Part shown: positions 11,017 to 19,657 of the stretch, one piece after another
How the letters are laid out: each line of letters starts with the position of its first letter
Numbering within the stretch: the first letter of the stretch is position 1
NCBI RefSeq assembly: GCF_002902405.1
Contig: NZ_PPQS01000039.1
Coordinates: forward strand, 162,179 to 226,178
Length of the DNA stretch: 64,000 nucleotides
Source: Staphylococcus schweitzeri
Lineage (GTDB): Bacteria; Bacillota; Bacilli; Staphylococcales; Staphylococcaceae
Direction: 5' to 3'
Notes under the pieces: generated by a model
Databases searched by the model: none
What the model saw: only the letters and a program-made list of their open reading frames with translations
Told to the model about the DNA's origin: nothing
Program-made: the position numbers and the translations under genes

Positions 11017-11607
11017 TTACGAAATATATGGTTCAATCAAATCCCAAATTTGTTGTTGTTTTGTATTTTGAACTGACGAATAACTTACAATAGTGTCATC
11101 AGGATCCATGTCCAAATGCGCTTTAATATTTTTAATATGCTTTTGGACTTTACCTTTAGGAATTTTATCTTCTTTCGTACAAATAACTAATGTTGGTATA
11201 TCAAAATGTTTTAAGTAATTATACATTAAAATATCATCTTCTGTTGGGTTATGCCTTAAATCAACTAATTGAATCACTAATTGTAAATTTTGTCTCTTAG
11301 TTATATATTCTTCAATCATTTTCCCGAATTTTTCTCGTTGGGTTTTACTTACTTTCGCATATCCATACCCTGGTACGTCAACAAAAATAAGTTGCTCATC
11401 GATATTATAAAAATTTAATGTTTGCGTCTTTCCTGGTTGCTGAGAAGTACGCGCCATATTTTTTCTACCAATCATGCTATTGATAAATGTAGATTTACCA
11501 ACATTCGAACGACCACTAAGTGCTACTTCTGATAATTCAGTTTCTGGATATTGTTCTTCCTTAACTGCACTAATGATTAATTCTATGTTATTAGGATTAA
11601 CTTTCAT
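11017..11607 (-). CDS. ysxC: Ribosome biogenesis GTP-binding protein YsxC/EngB
   Basis: Essential small GTPase needed for assembly of the 50S ribosomal subunit. The 196-residue protein has the P-loop GRSNVGKS (32-39), the switch region [11 protein letters not shown] (57-67), G3 DVPG (77-80) and a late G4 TKED. It sits between clpX and the hem operon. In B. subtilis lonB and lonA lie between clpX and this gene; here they are absent. A strong terminator separates it from clpX. Confidence 0.96.
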   Translation of the reverse strand: MKVNPNNIELIISAVKEEQYPETELSEVALSGRSNVGKSTFINSMIGRKNMARTSQQPGKTQTLNFYNIDEQLIFVDVPGYGYAKVSKTQREKFGKMIEEYITKRQNLQLVIQLVDLRHNPTEDDILMYNYLKHFDIPTLVICTKEDKIPKGKVQKHIKNIKAHLDMDPDDTIVSYSSVQNTKQQQIWDLIEPYIS

Positions 11608-11683
11608 TTTATATCCTCACTTTTTTATATTCTATTTCAACTCTACCATTATATAATATTTGACCCTTTCGGTATACATTATA

Positions 11684-11738
11684 AAAAAGCTCCAATCAAA
11701 GTTAAACTATTTGAGCATCAACTTTGATTGGAGCTTTT
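11684..11738 (-). terminator. Strong bidirectional-looking terminator between clpX and ysxC
   Basis: AAAAGCTCCAATCAAAGTT pairs almost perfectly with AACTTTGATTGGAGCTTTT over about 18 base pairs around a 16-base loop (arms 11685-11703 and 11720-11738). Both ends carry A/T runs. It lies just after the clpX stop and upstream of ysxC, so its main job is probably to end clpX transcription. Confidence 0.9.
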
Positions 11739-11760
11739 CACTTATATAGCACATCAACGT

Positions 11761-13023
11761 TTAAGCTGATGTTTTACTACTATTAATTAAATTACCTTCT
11801 TCGTCGTATAGTTCAGGTTCAATTTCCTCATTAATCGTTTGTGCTGTTATAACAACCTTACTAACATTTTCATTAGAAGGGACATCAAACATAATATCGA
11901 TTAAAGATTCTTCGATAATTGAACGTAAACCACGTGCACCTGTTTTTCTTTCGATTGCTTTTTCACTAATTGCTGACAATGCTTCTTCCGTAAATTCTAA
12001 TTCTACATCATCTAATTCAAGCATTTTAGTATATTGTTTAACTAATGCATTTTTAGGTTGCGTTAAAATATTTTTCAATGCTGTCACGTCTAGCGTTTCT
12101 AAATTAGCAACAATTGGTACACGTCCGATAAATTCTGGAATCAAGCCATACGCCTGTAAATCTTCTGGACGAATTTGAGCTAATAGAGCTTGTTCATCAT
12201 ATTTATCAGCTTCATTACTTGAAAAACCAATTACTTTTTCACCTAGGCGACGTTTAATTACCTCTTCAATACCATCAAATGCACCACCAAGAATGAATAA
12301 AATATTCGTTGTATCAATTTGAATCATTTCTTGGTTTGGGTGCTTACGTCCGCCTTGAGGTGGGACACTTGCAGTTGTACCCTCTAAAATTTTAAGCAAA
12401 GCCTGTTGAACACCTTCACCTGAAACATCACGAGTTATTGAAGTATTTTCAGATTTACGTGCAATTTTATCAATTTCATCAACATAGATAATGCCTTTTT
12501 CAGCTTTATCTATGTCAAAGTCAGCCGCTTGAATTAATCTTAATAAGATATTTTCTACATCATCACCAACGTAACCCGCCTCAGTTAAACTAGTAGCATC
12601 AGCAATAGCAAATGGTACATTTAAAGTCTTAGCTAATGTTTGTGCTAATAACGTTTTACCACTTCCTGTTGGCCCAATTAAAGCAATGTTACTTTTTTGT
12701 AATTCAACATCATCTTCTTTTGGTCCTAATTGCTGAATACGTTTGTAGTGATTATATACTGCCACGGCTAATGATTTCTTAGCTTTTTCTTGGCCAATAA
12801 CATATTCATTTAAATGATCCATAATTTCTTTAGGAGTAGGTAATTCTGTAATCGCTTCAGAAGTGTTTTGTGCTAATTCTTCTTCAACGATTTCTGAGCA
12901 TAATTCGATACACTCATTACAAATATATACACCACTTCCTGCAACAAGTTTTTTAACTTGATCTTGGTCTTTTCCGCAGAAAGAGCATTTTAAATTTTCT
13001 TCATCTTCATTGAATTTAAACAT
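11761..13023 (-). CDS. clpX: ATP-dependent Clp protease ATP-binding subunit ClpX
   Basis: Hexameric AAA+ unfoldase that feeds substrates to ClpP and also acts alone as a chaperone. The 420-residue protein has an N-terminal zinc-binding domain with C13, C16, C35 and C38, Walker A GPTGSGKT (117-124), pore loop GYVG (150-153), Walker B DEID (182-185) and the ClpP-docking IGF tripeptide (265-267), so it should work with ClpP. It lies downstream of tig with a tig terminator between them. No heat-shock CIRCE or CtsR site was recognised upstream. Confidence 0.98.
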   Translation of the reverse strand: MFKFNEDEENLKCSFCGKDQDQVKKLVAGSGVYICNECIELCSEIVEEELAQNTSEAITELPTPKEIMDHLNEYVIGQEKAKKSLAVAVYNHYKRIQQLGPKEDDVELQKSNIALIGPTGSGKTLLAQTLAKTLNVPFAIADATSLTEAGYVGDDVENILLRLIQAADFDIDKAEKGIIYVDEIDKIARKSENTSITRDVSGEGVQQALLKILEGTTASVPPQGGRKHPNQEMIQIDTTNILFILGGAFDGIEEVIKRRLGEKVIGFSSNEADKYDEQALLAQIRPEDLQAYGLIPEFIGRVPIVANLETLDVTALKNILTQPKNALVKQYTKMLELDDVELEFTEEALSAISEKAIERKTGARGLRSIIEESLIDIMFDVPSNENVSKVVITAQTINEEIEPELYDEEGNLINSSKTSA

Positions 13024-13111
13024 TCTTTTTACACCCCTATTCGTTAAAGACTATACTAGATTGGATATTACAATGCAACATATTAACACACAAACATTTT
13101 ACTTAAAGAAT

Positions 13112-13144
13112 AGTAGCAGATACATAAGCTATGCATCTGCTACT
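13112..13144 (-). terminator. Terminator after tig
   Basis: AGTAGCAGATACAT (13112-13125) pairs with ATGCATCTGCTACT (13131-13144) with one mismatch, 30 bases past the tig stop. The following sequence on the minus strand is only moderately U-rich, so read-through into clpX is possible. Confidence 0.75.
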
Positions 13145-13173
13145 CACTTTTAGAATTTAATATTTAATGAAGA

Positions 13174-14475
13174 TTAATCTTCTTTAGTACCTTCGACTAA
13201 TTTAGCGTTATCTCTTAATAAATCGATAACTTTTTGAATACGTACATCATTTTTAATGATATCAGTATTGCCTAAAGTCTTCTTGATATCTTCAACTGAG
13301 ATATTAAATTGTCCACTCATTTTTTCTAATTCTTTATCGATATCTTCATCAGTAGCTTCAATATTTTCAGCTTCAGCAATTGCAGTTAATGTTAAGTTTG
13401 TTTTAACACGTTGTTCTGCATCGTCTTTCATTTGCTCTCTTAATTGTGATTCATCTTGACCAGAGATTTGGAAGTACGTTTGTAAATCTAAACCTTGTTG
13501 TTGAATTCTTTGAGCAAATTCTGAAACCATACGATCTAATTCAGTGTTAATCATAGCTTCTGGAATATCAATTGTTGTATTGTCAGTAGCTTTTGTAATT
13601 GCTTCTTCTTTTTCGTTATTTTCTGCATCAGTAGCTTTTTGCTCTGCTAAACGTTTACGTAAGTTTTCTTTGTATTCGTCAACAGTATTTGCTTCTGCAT
13701 CTAATTCGTTTGCAATTTCGTCAGTTAACTCTGGAACTTCTTTGAACTTAATTTCGTTAACTTTTGTTTTAAATGTTGCTTCTTTACCAGCTAATTCTTC
13801 AGCATGGTATTCTTCTGGGAATGTTACAACAACATCTTTTTCTTCGTCTACTTTCATACCTTCCAATTGCTCTTCAAAGCCAGGGATGAATGAACCTGAA
13901 CCTACTTCTAAGTCATAACCTTCAGCTTGACCGCCTTCAAATTCTTCTCCATCAACTGAACCACTAAAGTCGATATTTACTGTATCGCCGTTTTCAACAA
14001 CACCATCTTCTTTAACTACCATTTCAGCTAAATGTCCTAAGCTATGGTCAATTGCTTCTTGTAATTCTTCATCTGATAATTCAGTTTCTTGTTTTTCAAT
14101 TTCAAGACCTTTGTAATCACCTAATTTCACTTCTGGTTCAACTGTAACTGTAGCTTCAAAAATGAAATCTTTGCCTTTTTCAATTTGAGTTACACTTACT
14201 TCTGGTTGCGCTACTGGTTTGATGTCAGTTTCATCAATTGCTTCACCATAAGCATCTGGTAATAAAATGTCGATAGCATCTTGATATAATGCTTCTACAC
14301 CAAAGCGTTGTTCGAAAATTGGACGTGGTACTTTACCTTTACGGAATCCAGGTACATTAATTTGTTTAACCACTTTTTTAAATGCTTGATCTAACGCTTT
14401 GTTTACTTTTTCTGCAGGAACAGTAACAGTTAATAAACCTTCATTACCTTCCTTTTTTTCCCAAGTTGCTGTCAT
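13174..14475 (-). CDS. tig: Trigger factor, ribosome-associated chaperone and prolyl isomerase
   Basis: Binds at the ribosome exit tunnel and protects nascent chains. The 433-residue protein has the three-domain layout: N-terminal ribosome-binding domain with GFRKGKVP at 43-50, a central FKBP-type peptidyl-prolyl isomerase domain around 150-245, and an acidic helical C-terminal domain ending [17 protein letters not shown] on the plus strand marks its ribosome binding site. It has its own promoter at 14522-14550. Confidence 0.98.
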   Translation of the reverse strand: MTATWEKKEGNEGLLTVTVPAEKVNKALDQAFKKVVKQINVPGFRKGKVPRPIFEQRFGVEALYQDAIDILLPDAYGEAIDETDIKPVAQPEVSVTQIEKGKDFIFEATVTVEPEVKLGDYKGLEIEKQETELSDEELQEAIDHSLGHLAEMVVKEDGVVENGDTVNIDFSGSVDGEEFEGGQAEGYDLEVGSGSFIPGFEEQLEGMKVDEEKDVVVTFPEEYHAEELAGKEATFKTKVNEIKFKEVPELTDEIANELDAEANTVDEYKENLRKRLAEQKATDAENNEKEEAITKATDNTTIDIPEAMINTELDRMVSEFAQRIQQQGLDLQTYFQISGQDESQLREQMKDDAEQRVKTNLTLTAIAEAENIEATDEDIDKELEKMSGQFNISVEDIKKTLGNTDIIKNDVRIQKVIDLLRDNAKLVEGTKED

Positions 14476-14521
14476 GTATATATACCTCCATGATTAACTA
14501 ATTTATTTTTTCAACTTCCCT

Positions 14522-14550
14522 ATTATATCATAGGACGATTTCCTATACAA
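14522..14550 (-). promoter_or_regulatory. Promoter of tig
   Basis: Minus strand TTGTAT (14545-14550), 17-base spacer, TATAAT (14522-14527), placed 47 bases upstream of the tig start. The spacer holds a short inverted repeat, TAGGA on one side and TCCTA on the other. Confidence 0.75.
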
Positions 14551-14637
14551 ACATTGAAATTACAACGTTTATAAATTTTTAAATCAACTTTTTTCGTCAA
14601 AACTATATTAAAATGTCGATTACAATTTTGCAACAAT

Positions 14638-15567
14638 TTAACTATTTCCATTCAAATCTAATTGCTGAATGAATTTAAAAGTGTCATAATTTTGAACTTC
14701 GCATTGTATACCTAACATATTTTTAAAATAACATTCGTAAGCATTAATCCATGCGCTTATACCAAATAGTGATTCAATATCAAACGGATATAATAAGATA
14801 GAGTGATTATTCATAATATGATGGGCTTCTTCGGCAATATGAATAGCGCCATTTTCCAAAGACTGCATTACAGTTGGTAATACTTGCTCTTTAAGCGTCG
14901 TATGTTCTAATCCTTTTAAATTTGCAGGCACAATTGTAGTCTTAATGCCATATTTTTCAATCATTAATTCTTGTGTACAATTCGCAAATCTTAAATACTC
15001 AATCATTAAACTTATCATATTATAACTATATGAATATGATTCTAGTAAATATAAAATCGTTTCTTTAAATTGAAAATGTCCGTTATCTATTAACTTTAAT
15101 AAAAGATTAGTTTGTTCACGCATCGAAAGCAAATTAAAATCTGTTAGCGACTTTGTTACTTCCTTTTCATCTTCGATTAATTTTGATTTCGCAAATTCTT
15201 TCAATGGATATAAAGCCATTCGTGTTTTATGATTACTCACTTCATCAATGATTTGGTTAATAACTTCTATCGCTTCAAAATATTGATTTAAACCAATTAA
15301 ACTTTTTACGTAATATATCATCAATGTATCATATTGTTGAATACCACTTTTCAAAAGCACAATAGTTTCTTCTCTTAATTCAAGATAAGATTCTGTCTCA
15401 TATAACATTTTGCACTTCATCATTGCTATTTCTTCAGTCAGCTCAAAGTGACGCTCATATTGTTCAATATACTCGTACATTTGAACATAATTACGCTTTT
15501 CTTCTGCTTGCTTAATATCTTTTAATAATTTTTGCGAAGCATTCGGAAACTGAATAATATCTGACAT
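14638..15567 (-). CDS. TPR-like hypothetical protein (YsoA-like by position)
   Basis: A 309-residue soluble, helix-rich protein with no catalytic motif that I recognise. Regularly spaced helical pairs with small and aromatic residues (for example around residues 20-130) suggest tetratricopeptide-like repeats. The position next to tig matches B. subtilis ysoA, which encodes a TPR protein; this is a synteny argument. The ATG at 15567 was chosen because AGAGGTG lies six bases upstream; the GTG nine bases earlier overlaps that ribosome binding site. The Nudix gene ends 18 bases upstream, so the two are probably co-transcribed. Function unknown. Confidence 0.75.
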   Translation of the reverse strand: MSDIIQFPNASQKLLKDIKQAEEKRNYVQMYEYIEQYERHFELTEEIAMMKCKMLYETESYLELREETIVLLKSGIQQYDTLMIYYVKSLIGLNQYFEAIEVINQIIDEVSNHKTRMALYPLKEFAKSKLIEDEKEVTKSLTDFNLLSMREQTNLLLKLIDNGHFQFKETILYLLESYSYSYNMISLMIEYLRFANCTQELMIEKYGIKTTIVPANLKGLEHTTLKEQVLPTVMQSLENGAIHIAEEAHHIMNNHSILLYPFDIESLFGISAWINAYECYFKNMLGIQCEVQNYDTFKFIQQLDLNGNS

Positions 15568-15585
15568 GGTTGTCACCTCTATTGA

Positions 15586-16194
15586 TTATAAATCTTGTAG
15601 TATTAATGCGCTCCACGTTTCAAAATCATCATATGACTCAATGCTTCCTTTTTCAATCCATTTAATTCTTAATGTGTCTGTTTCTTTTGCTTCAACATCA
15701 TTCGAACTAACTGTTATTTTAAATACAACACCAATATGTACTTTACCTACTTCATTACTATCATCGTTAATGAAACCAATGTATTCCATATTTTGAGAAT
15801 CTTGTTCACAAAGACCTACTTCTTCTTCTAATTCACGTTGAGCATTAACTCTTAACACTTCATTAATTGATTCGGCACCTGGTACATCATTCATATGACC
15901 GCCTACACCTATAGATGATTGACCATGTAATCGTGCTTCCCCACCGCCAGATAAACGTTCATATACTAATATTTCGCCACGTTCATTTTCAAGTAAACAA
16001 TAAGAAATGAGTTGTTTATATGATGGATTTTCTTCCATATCTCCTCGACGTTTAACTTCATAATGACGCAATGCATCAAATATGTTTTGTCCTATTGGCT
16101 TATTTTTATTTAAAAACCCATTGAAAGTATTTTTTTCATTATCAAATAAAGTTTCTCTAGGTACTACAATAATTTGCTCATCAAATTTAGACAT
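15586..16194 (-). CDS. Nudix-family hydrolase
   Basis: A 202-residue protein with a Nudix signature: GVGGHMNDVPG near residues 97-106 followed by RELEEEVGL at 120-128, where the paired glutamates would bind magnesium. The long N-terminal part (FDEQIIVVPRETLF) resembles the predicted-phosphoesterase Nudix group (COG4112-like) more than small MutT enzymes. The substrate, a nucleoside diphosphate linked to another group, cannot be told from sequence. The start at 16194 follows GAGGAG; a GTG further upstream sits inside that site. It forms a likely two-gene unit with the TPR-like gene downstream. Confidence 0.82.
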   Translation of the reverse strand: MSKFDEQIIVVPRETLFDNEKNTFNGFLNKNKPIGQNIFDALRHYEVKRRGDMEENPSYKQLISYCLLENERGEILVYERLSGGGEARLHGQSSIGVGGHMNDVPGAESINEVLRVNAQRELEEEVGLCEQDSQNMEYIGFINDDSNEVGKVHIGVVFKITVSSNDVEAKETDTLRIKWIEKGSIESYDDFETWSALILQDL

Positions 16195-16297
16195 CGTATT
16201 AAAACTCCTCACTTTTATGTTTAATCTCTTACATGCATTTTAGCAAATCTGTCATGTTTTAGCGATTAAATGTGACAGATTAATTTTTCTAAAAATA

Positions 16298-16327
16298 AAA
16301 AAGAGATGACATTGCCATCTCTTTTTT
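16298..16327 (-). terminator. Terminator of the infC-rpmI-rplT operon
   Basis: AAAAAGAGATG pairs with CATCTCTTTTTT about ten bases after the rplT stop, with T-runs on both strands. Confidence 0.88.
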
Positions 16328-16337
16328 ATGATTAATA

Positions 16338-16694
16338 TTATTTTAAAGCATCTTTAGCTTTAGTTACTAATTGTGCAAATGCTTTTTCGTCTGAAATTGC
16401 GATTTCTGATAACATTTTACGGTTGATATCGATACCAGCTTTTTTCAAACCGTTCATTAAACGAGAGTAGCTCATTTCATGTTGACGAGCTGCTGCGTTG
16501 ATACGTGTAATCCATAATTTACGGAAGTCACGTTTACGTTGACGACGGTCACGGAAAGCGTATTGACCTGATTTCATTACTTGTTGCTTAGCTACTTTGT
16601 ATAATGTATGTTTTGAACCGAAGTAACCTTTAGCTAATTTAATCGTTTTTTTACGACGCGCTCTTGTTACTGTTCCACCTTTAACTCGTGGCAT
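16338..16694 (-). CDS. rplT: 50S ribosomal protein L20
   Basis: Early 23S rRNA-binding protein needed for 50S assembly. The 118-residue, strongly basic product ([15 protein letters not shown] start, [19 protein letters not shown] near the end) is full length. It is the last gene of infC-rpmI-rplT. In Firmicutes L20 itself represses this operon by binding the leader RNA, which is present upstream here (17534-17664). Confidence 0.98.
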
Positions 16695-16740
16695 AAAAAA
16701 TTCCTCCTTAGGTAGTTCCTACCGATTTCTGTATTTGTTC

Positions 16741-16941
16741 TTATTTTTTGTATGCTAATAATTGTTTTACACGTTTCATATCACTCTTAGACACTAATCT
16801 AGCTTTACGTAATTGACGTTTTTGCTTAGTGCTCTTGTTTGCGAATAAGTGAGATGTGAAAGCTCTTGAACGTTTTAATTGACCTGAAGCAGTTCTTTTA
16901 ACACGTTTAGCTGCTCCACGGTGAGTTTTCATTTTTGGCAT
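16741..16941 (-). CDS. rpmI: 50S ribosomal protein L35
   Basis: Small 66-residue basic ribosomal protein starting [15 protein letters not shown], the L35 signature. It lies 46 bases upstream of rplT and 28 bases downstream of infC, with a ribosome binding site AGGAGG upstream of the ATG. Part of the L20-controlled operon. Confidence 0.98.
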
Positions 16942-16969
16942 AATATAAATCCTCCTGTAATAGCTTTAA

Positions 16970-17488
16970 TTATTTTTCAGCTGATGGCGCTAACATGATA
17001 AACATTTGTCGTCCATCCATTTTAGGTCTTTGCTCAACAGTAGCAATGTCTTTACATTCTTCTGCGAATTTTTCCAATTGTCGCTGACCAATTTCTTTGT
17101 GCGTAATTGCACGCCCTCTAAAACGAATTGAAACTTTACATTTATCGCCTTTAGACAAGAATTTACGTCCATTTTTCAACTTAGTTTGGAAATCATGTTC
17201 CTCAATTGTTGGACTTAAACGAATCTCTTTAACATTGATAATTTTTTGTTTCTTCTTCATTTCTTTTTCTTTTTTCTGTTGTTCGAATTTGAATTTACCA
17301 TAATCCATAATTCTTGCAACAGGTGGTTTAGCATTTGGTGCTACAATTACCAAATCTAAATCTACACGTTCAGCCATTTCTAAAGCTTCTTGTTTTGATT
17401 TAACACCGATTTGTTCACCATTTTGCCCCACTAATCGTAGTTCTTTTGCACGAATTTTCTCGTTTATTTGAGTTTGATCTTTTGCTAT
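16970..17488 (-). CDS. infC: Translation initiation factor IF-3, probable AUA start
   Basis: IF-3 keeps ribosomal subunits apart and checks start codons. The 172-residue frame has the N-terminal domain ([21 protein letters not shown]), lysine-rich linker, and C-terminal domain ending [23 protein letters not shown] (17497-17501) is followed eight bases later by an ATA codon at 17488 that aligns with the AUU start used in related IF-3 genes; a GTG at 17497 overlaps the ribosome binding site, and an upstream ATG at 17530 has no such site and lies against the leader terminator. Rare starts allow IF-3 to repress its own translation. Databases may list the GTG start (175 residues). Confidence 0.93.
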   Translation of the reverse strand: MAKDQTQINEKIRAKELRLVGQNGEQIGVKSKQEALEMAERVDLDLVIVAPNAKPPVARIMDYGKFKFEQQKKEKEMKKKQKIINVKEIRLSPTIEEHDFQTKLKNGRKFLSKGDKCKVSIRFRGRAITHKEIGQRQLEKFAEECKDIATVEQRPKMDGRQMFIMLAPSAEK

Positions 17489-17528
17489 GGTTGACACCTC
17501 CAAAAATTTTACGAAATTTGTACCAAGC

Positions 17529-17563
17529 AAAAAGGAAGAGCAGGTATAAATACCCGCTCTTCC
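17529..17563 (-). terminator. Attenuator hairpin in the L20 leader
   Basis: On the minus strand GGAAGAGCGGGTA pairs with TACCTGCTCTTCC around a four-base loop (13 pairs, one G-U) and is followed by TTTTTG, about 35 bases upstream of the infC ribosome binding site. Confidence 0.9.
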
Positions 17564-17664
17564 TTATACACAATTCTGTGTAATGTGATTAACCTGCCAA
17601 CAGCTTTATGCGTCGCTACAGGTGAGAAGCGGGTGCTTCTACTTGGTTCGTTTCGTATTCAACG
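17534..17664 (-). promoter_or_regulatory. L20 leader RNA of infC-rpmI-rplT
   Basis: The leader between promoter and infC holds a self-complementary GAAGCACCCGCTTC element and a CACCTGTAGCGACGC / TTGGCAGG pair of segments, which match the Rfam L20 leader as I remember it, and ends in a strong terminator hairpin. L20 bound to this RNA mimics its 23S rRNA contact and causes premature termination. Boundaries are approximate. Confidence 0.85.
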
Positions 17665-17670
17665 TTGTTA

Positions 17671-17699
17671 ATCATATCAACAATTTGTATTTAAGTCAA
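17671..17699 (-). promoter_or_regulatory. Promoter of the infC operon
   Basis: Minus strand TTGACT (17694-17699), spacer of 17 bases, TATGAT (17671-17676). It lies just upstream of the L20 leader and immediately downstream of lysP, whose stop is at 17728. Confidence 0.85.
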
Positions 17700-17727
17700 C
17701 ACTAAAATTGCGATTTATCATTTGTTT

Positions 17728-19221
17728 TTATCCTTTAATTTTGTCCATAGAAACATCTTGACGTAAATCTACTTGTTCTAAAGGAATTTTTTTCGTTTTA
17801 TATCTCAATTTATGATAGATAAAGAATGCTAAAAATACGGGAATTCCCATATAAGTAATCAAAAAGCGACTAAAATTAAAATCACCTGTCTTAATAAAAT
17901 CAACATCTTGACCAATAATAACAACAATACATAAAATACCAGCAAAAATTGGACCGAATGGGAATAATTTGGCTGTATATTTTAATTTCGATCTGTCGTA
18001 ATTTTGTTTATCAAACGCTCTTCTAAAACGATAATGACTAACTGCAATACCTACCCATGCAATGAAACCTGTTAAACCACTAGCTGCTACAATGTATTCG
18101 TAAGCGCCCTTTGTCAAACTTTGAACAACAAAAATTATGACAACAATGATTGCCGTTACGAGCAATGACATATATGGTACACCATTTCTATTCGTTTTGC
18201 TGAATGTATCAAACGCTAGTTTATCTTTACTCATTGAGTAAAGCATGCGTGTTGAAGCATACATACCAGAGTTACCTGCAGATAGAACCGATGTTAAAAT
18301 AACTGCATTCATAAATGATGCTGCAAATGCAAATCCAGCATTTTTAAATACTAATGTAAATGGCGAAGTTGCTACCTTATCTGTCCCGCCCATTAATGCG
18401 CTGTTATCATAAGGTATTAACATTCCAATTACAAAAATAGCTAAGATATAAAATAATAAGATTCTCCAAAACACTTGTTTGATTGCTTTTGGAACTGCTC
18501 GTTCTGGATTTTCAGATTCTCCAGCTGTAATTCCAATTAATTCCGTACCTTGGAATGAGAAACCTGCAATTAAGAATACACCTAGAATAGATAATAAACT
18601 ACCACCTAAGCTCCCACCTAAAATTGGACCTTCTCCTTTATTAAACACTTCAAATCCTACATAGTGTCCACCCATAATACCAACTATTGTCAGTAAACCG
18701 ATAGCAATGAAGATAATTACAGTGACTACTTTAATTAATGCTAGCCAATATTCACTTTCACCATATACACGCACTGATAATGAATTCAGGCCAAAAATAA
18801 TCACTAAAAATAAAGCACTCCATGCCCATGCTGGTATAGCTTGCAAAGGCGTCCAATATTGAATTACCTGTGCTGCAATTGTTATATCAGCTGCAACTGT
18901 AACAACCCAGTTAAACCAGTAATTCCAACCAAGCGCGAAACCTAATGACGGATCTACAAACCTTGTAGCATAAGTACTAAATGAACCTGATACAGGTAAA
19001 TAAGTAGCCATTTCTCCGAGTGAGGTCATTAAGAAAAACACCATTGCTCCGATAATTGCGTAACCAATTAATGCACCAAGAGCACCTGCATCGTGAATTG
19101 CACCACCAGATGTTACAAACAATCCAGTACCAATACAACCTCCAATCGCAATCATCGATATATGACGATCTTTTAATCCTCTTTTGACAGTATTGTGACT
19201 TTCATTTTGAACTTTTGACAT
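17728..19221 (-). CDS. lysP: Lysine-specific amino acid permease
   Basis: APC-superfamily permease of the amino acid transporter (AAT) type with 12 predicted membrane segments in 497 residues. The N-terminal motif HISMIAIGGCIGTGLFVTSGG around 21-40 is the family substrate-binding loop. Lysine as substrate is inferred from LysP similarity and, more strongly, from the lysine riboswitch directly upstream. AAGGGAGC is the ribosome binding site. In B. subtilis this interval is arranged differently, so lysP between thrS and infC is a staphylococcal arrangement. No obvious terminator follows, only the infC promoter. Confidence 0.93.
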   Translation of the reverse strand: MSKVQNESHNTVKRGLKDRHISMIAIGGCIGTGLFVTSGGAIHDAGALGALIGYAIIGAMVFFLMTSLGEMATYLPVSGSFSTYATRFVDPSLGFALGWNYWFNWVVTVAADITIAAQVIQYWTPLQAIPAWAWSALFLVIIFGLNSLSVRVYGESEYWLALIKVVTVIIFIAIGLLTIVGIMGGHYVGFEVFNKGEGPILGGSLGGSLLSILGVFLIAGFSFQGTELIGITAGESENPERAVPKAIKQVFWRILLFYILAIFVIGMLIPYDNSALMGGTDKVATSPFTLVFKNAGFAFAASFMNAVILTSVLSAGNSGMYASTRMLYSMSKDKLAFDTFSKTNRNGVPYMSLLVTAIIVVIIFVVQSLTKGAYEYIVAASGLTGFIAWVGIAVSHYRFRRAFDKQNYDRSKLKYTAKLFPFGPIFAGILCIVVIIGQDVDFIKTGDFNFSRFLITYMGIPVFLAFFIYHKLRYKTKKIPLEQVDLRQDVSMDKIKG

Positions 19222-19317
19222 ATAAGCTCCCTTTCCATGTTTTAGAGGCCAAGAAATAAATAACCTTTAATTACTTTCATACCCAATTTAATTCTCTTTC
19301 AAAGATATTCAAAGTAA

Positions 19318-19355
19318 AAAAGTGGTTACATACCTATAAGATATGCAACCACTTT
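19318..19355 (-). terminator. Regulated terminator of the lysine riboswitch
   Basis: On the minus strand AGTGGTTGCATATC and its complement GGTATGTAACCACT form a long hairpin followed by TTTTTTAC. It lies about 100 bases upstream of lysP and would be the lysine-bound OFF structure. Confidence 0.88.
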
Positions 19356-19369
19356 GGCTATTATCTATA

Positions 19370-19545
19370 TAAGGTAGCACATCACATTCAGTGACAGTAC
19401 AGTTCCTGTTCGAAAACTGTCCCAACAGATATAATTTATGGGTTATATCTATTTCGGCATCTTTACCTTTCACTTGTTCAACATATGTACCATAAATACT
19501 TCTGACAAGTTACTCTTTAAACATGCAACCTCTAACTCAATTTAA
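19370..19545 (-). promoter_or_regulatory. Lysine riboswitch (L-box) controlling lysP
   Basis: The leader RNA carries L-box landmarks in order: AGAGGTTGCAT near 19535, GTGAAAGGTAAAGATGCCGAA around 19455-19475, TTGGGACAGT near 19425, and GAACAGGAACTGTACTGTCACTG-like pairing before the terminator. Lysine binding to this five-helix aptamer favours the downstream terminator, so lysP is expressed when lysine is scarce. Limits are approximate. Confidence 0.9.
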
Positions 19546-19562
19546 TATTTTAACTATCTTGT

Positions 19563-19591
19563 AATATACATGATTCACTTGATTTTATCAA
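19563..19591 (-). promoter_or_regulatory. Promoter of the lysP leader
   Basis: Minus strand TTGATA (19586-19591), 17-base spacer, TATATT (19563-19568), directly upstream of the L-box. Confidence 0.7.
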
Positions 19592-19657
19592 GCTTGATTA
19601 ACATGATTCATAATATCACCATTATGGTGTATCAATTGCATCAAGTTATAAGTTTTA

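Noticed and set aside
11684..11738. Small RNA gene between clpX and ysxC
   Set aside because: The long hairpin has U-runs and lies right after the clpX stop, so a terminator is the simpler reading; no promoter was seen for it.
13544..13918. 124-codon open frame on the plus strand opposite tig
   Set aside because: No ribosome binding site, serine-rich shadow composition, fully inside a well-supported gene on the other strand.
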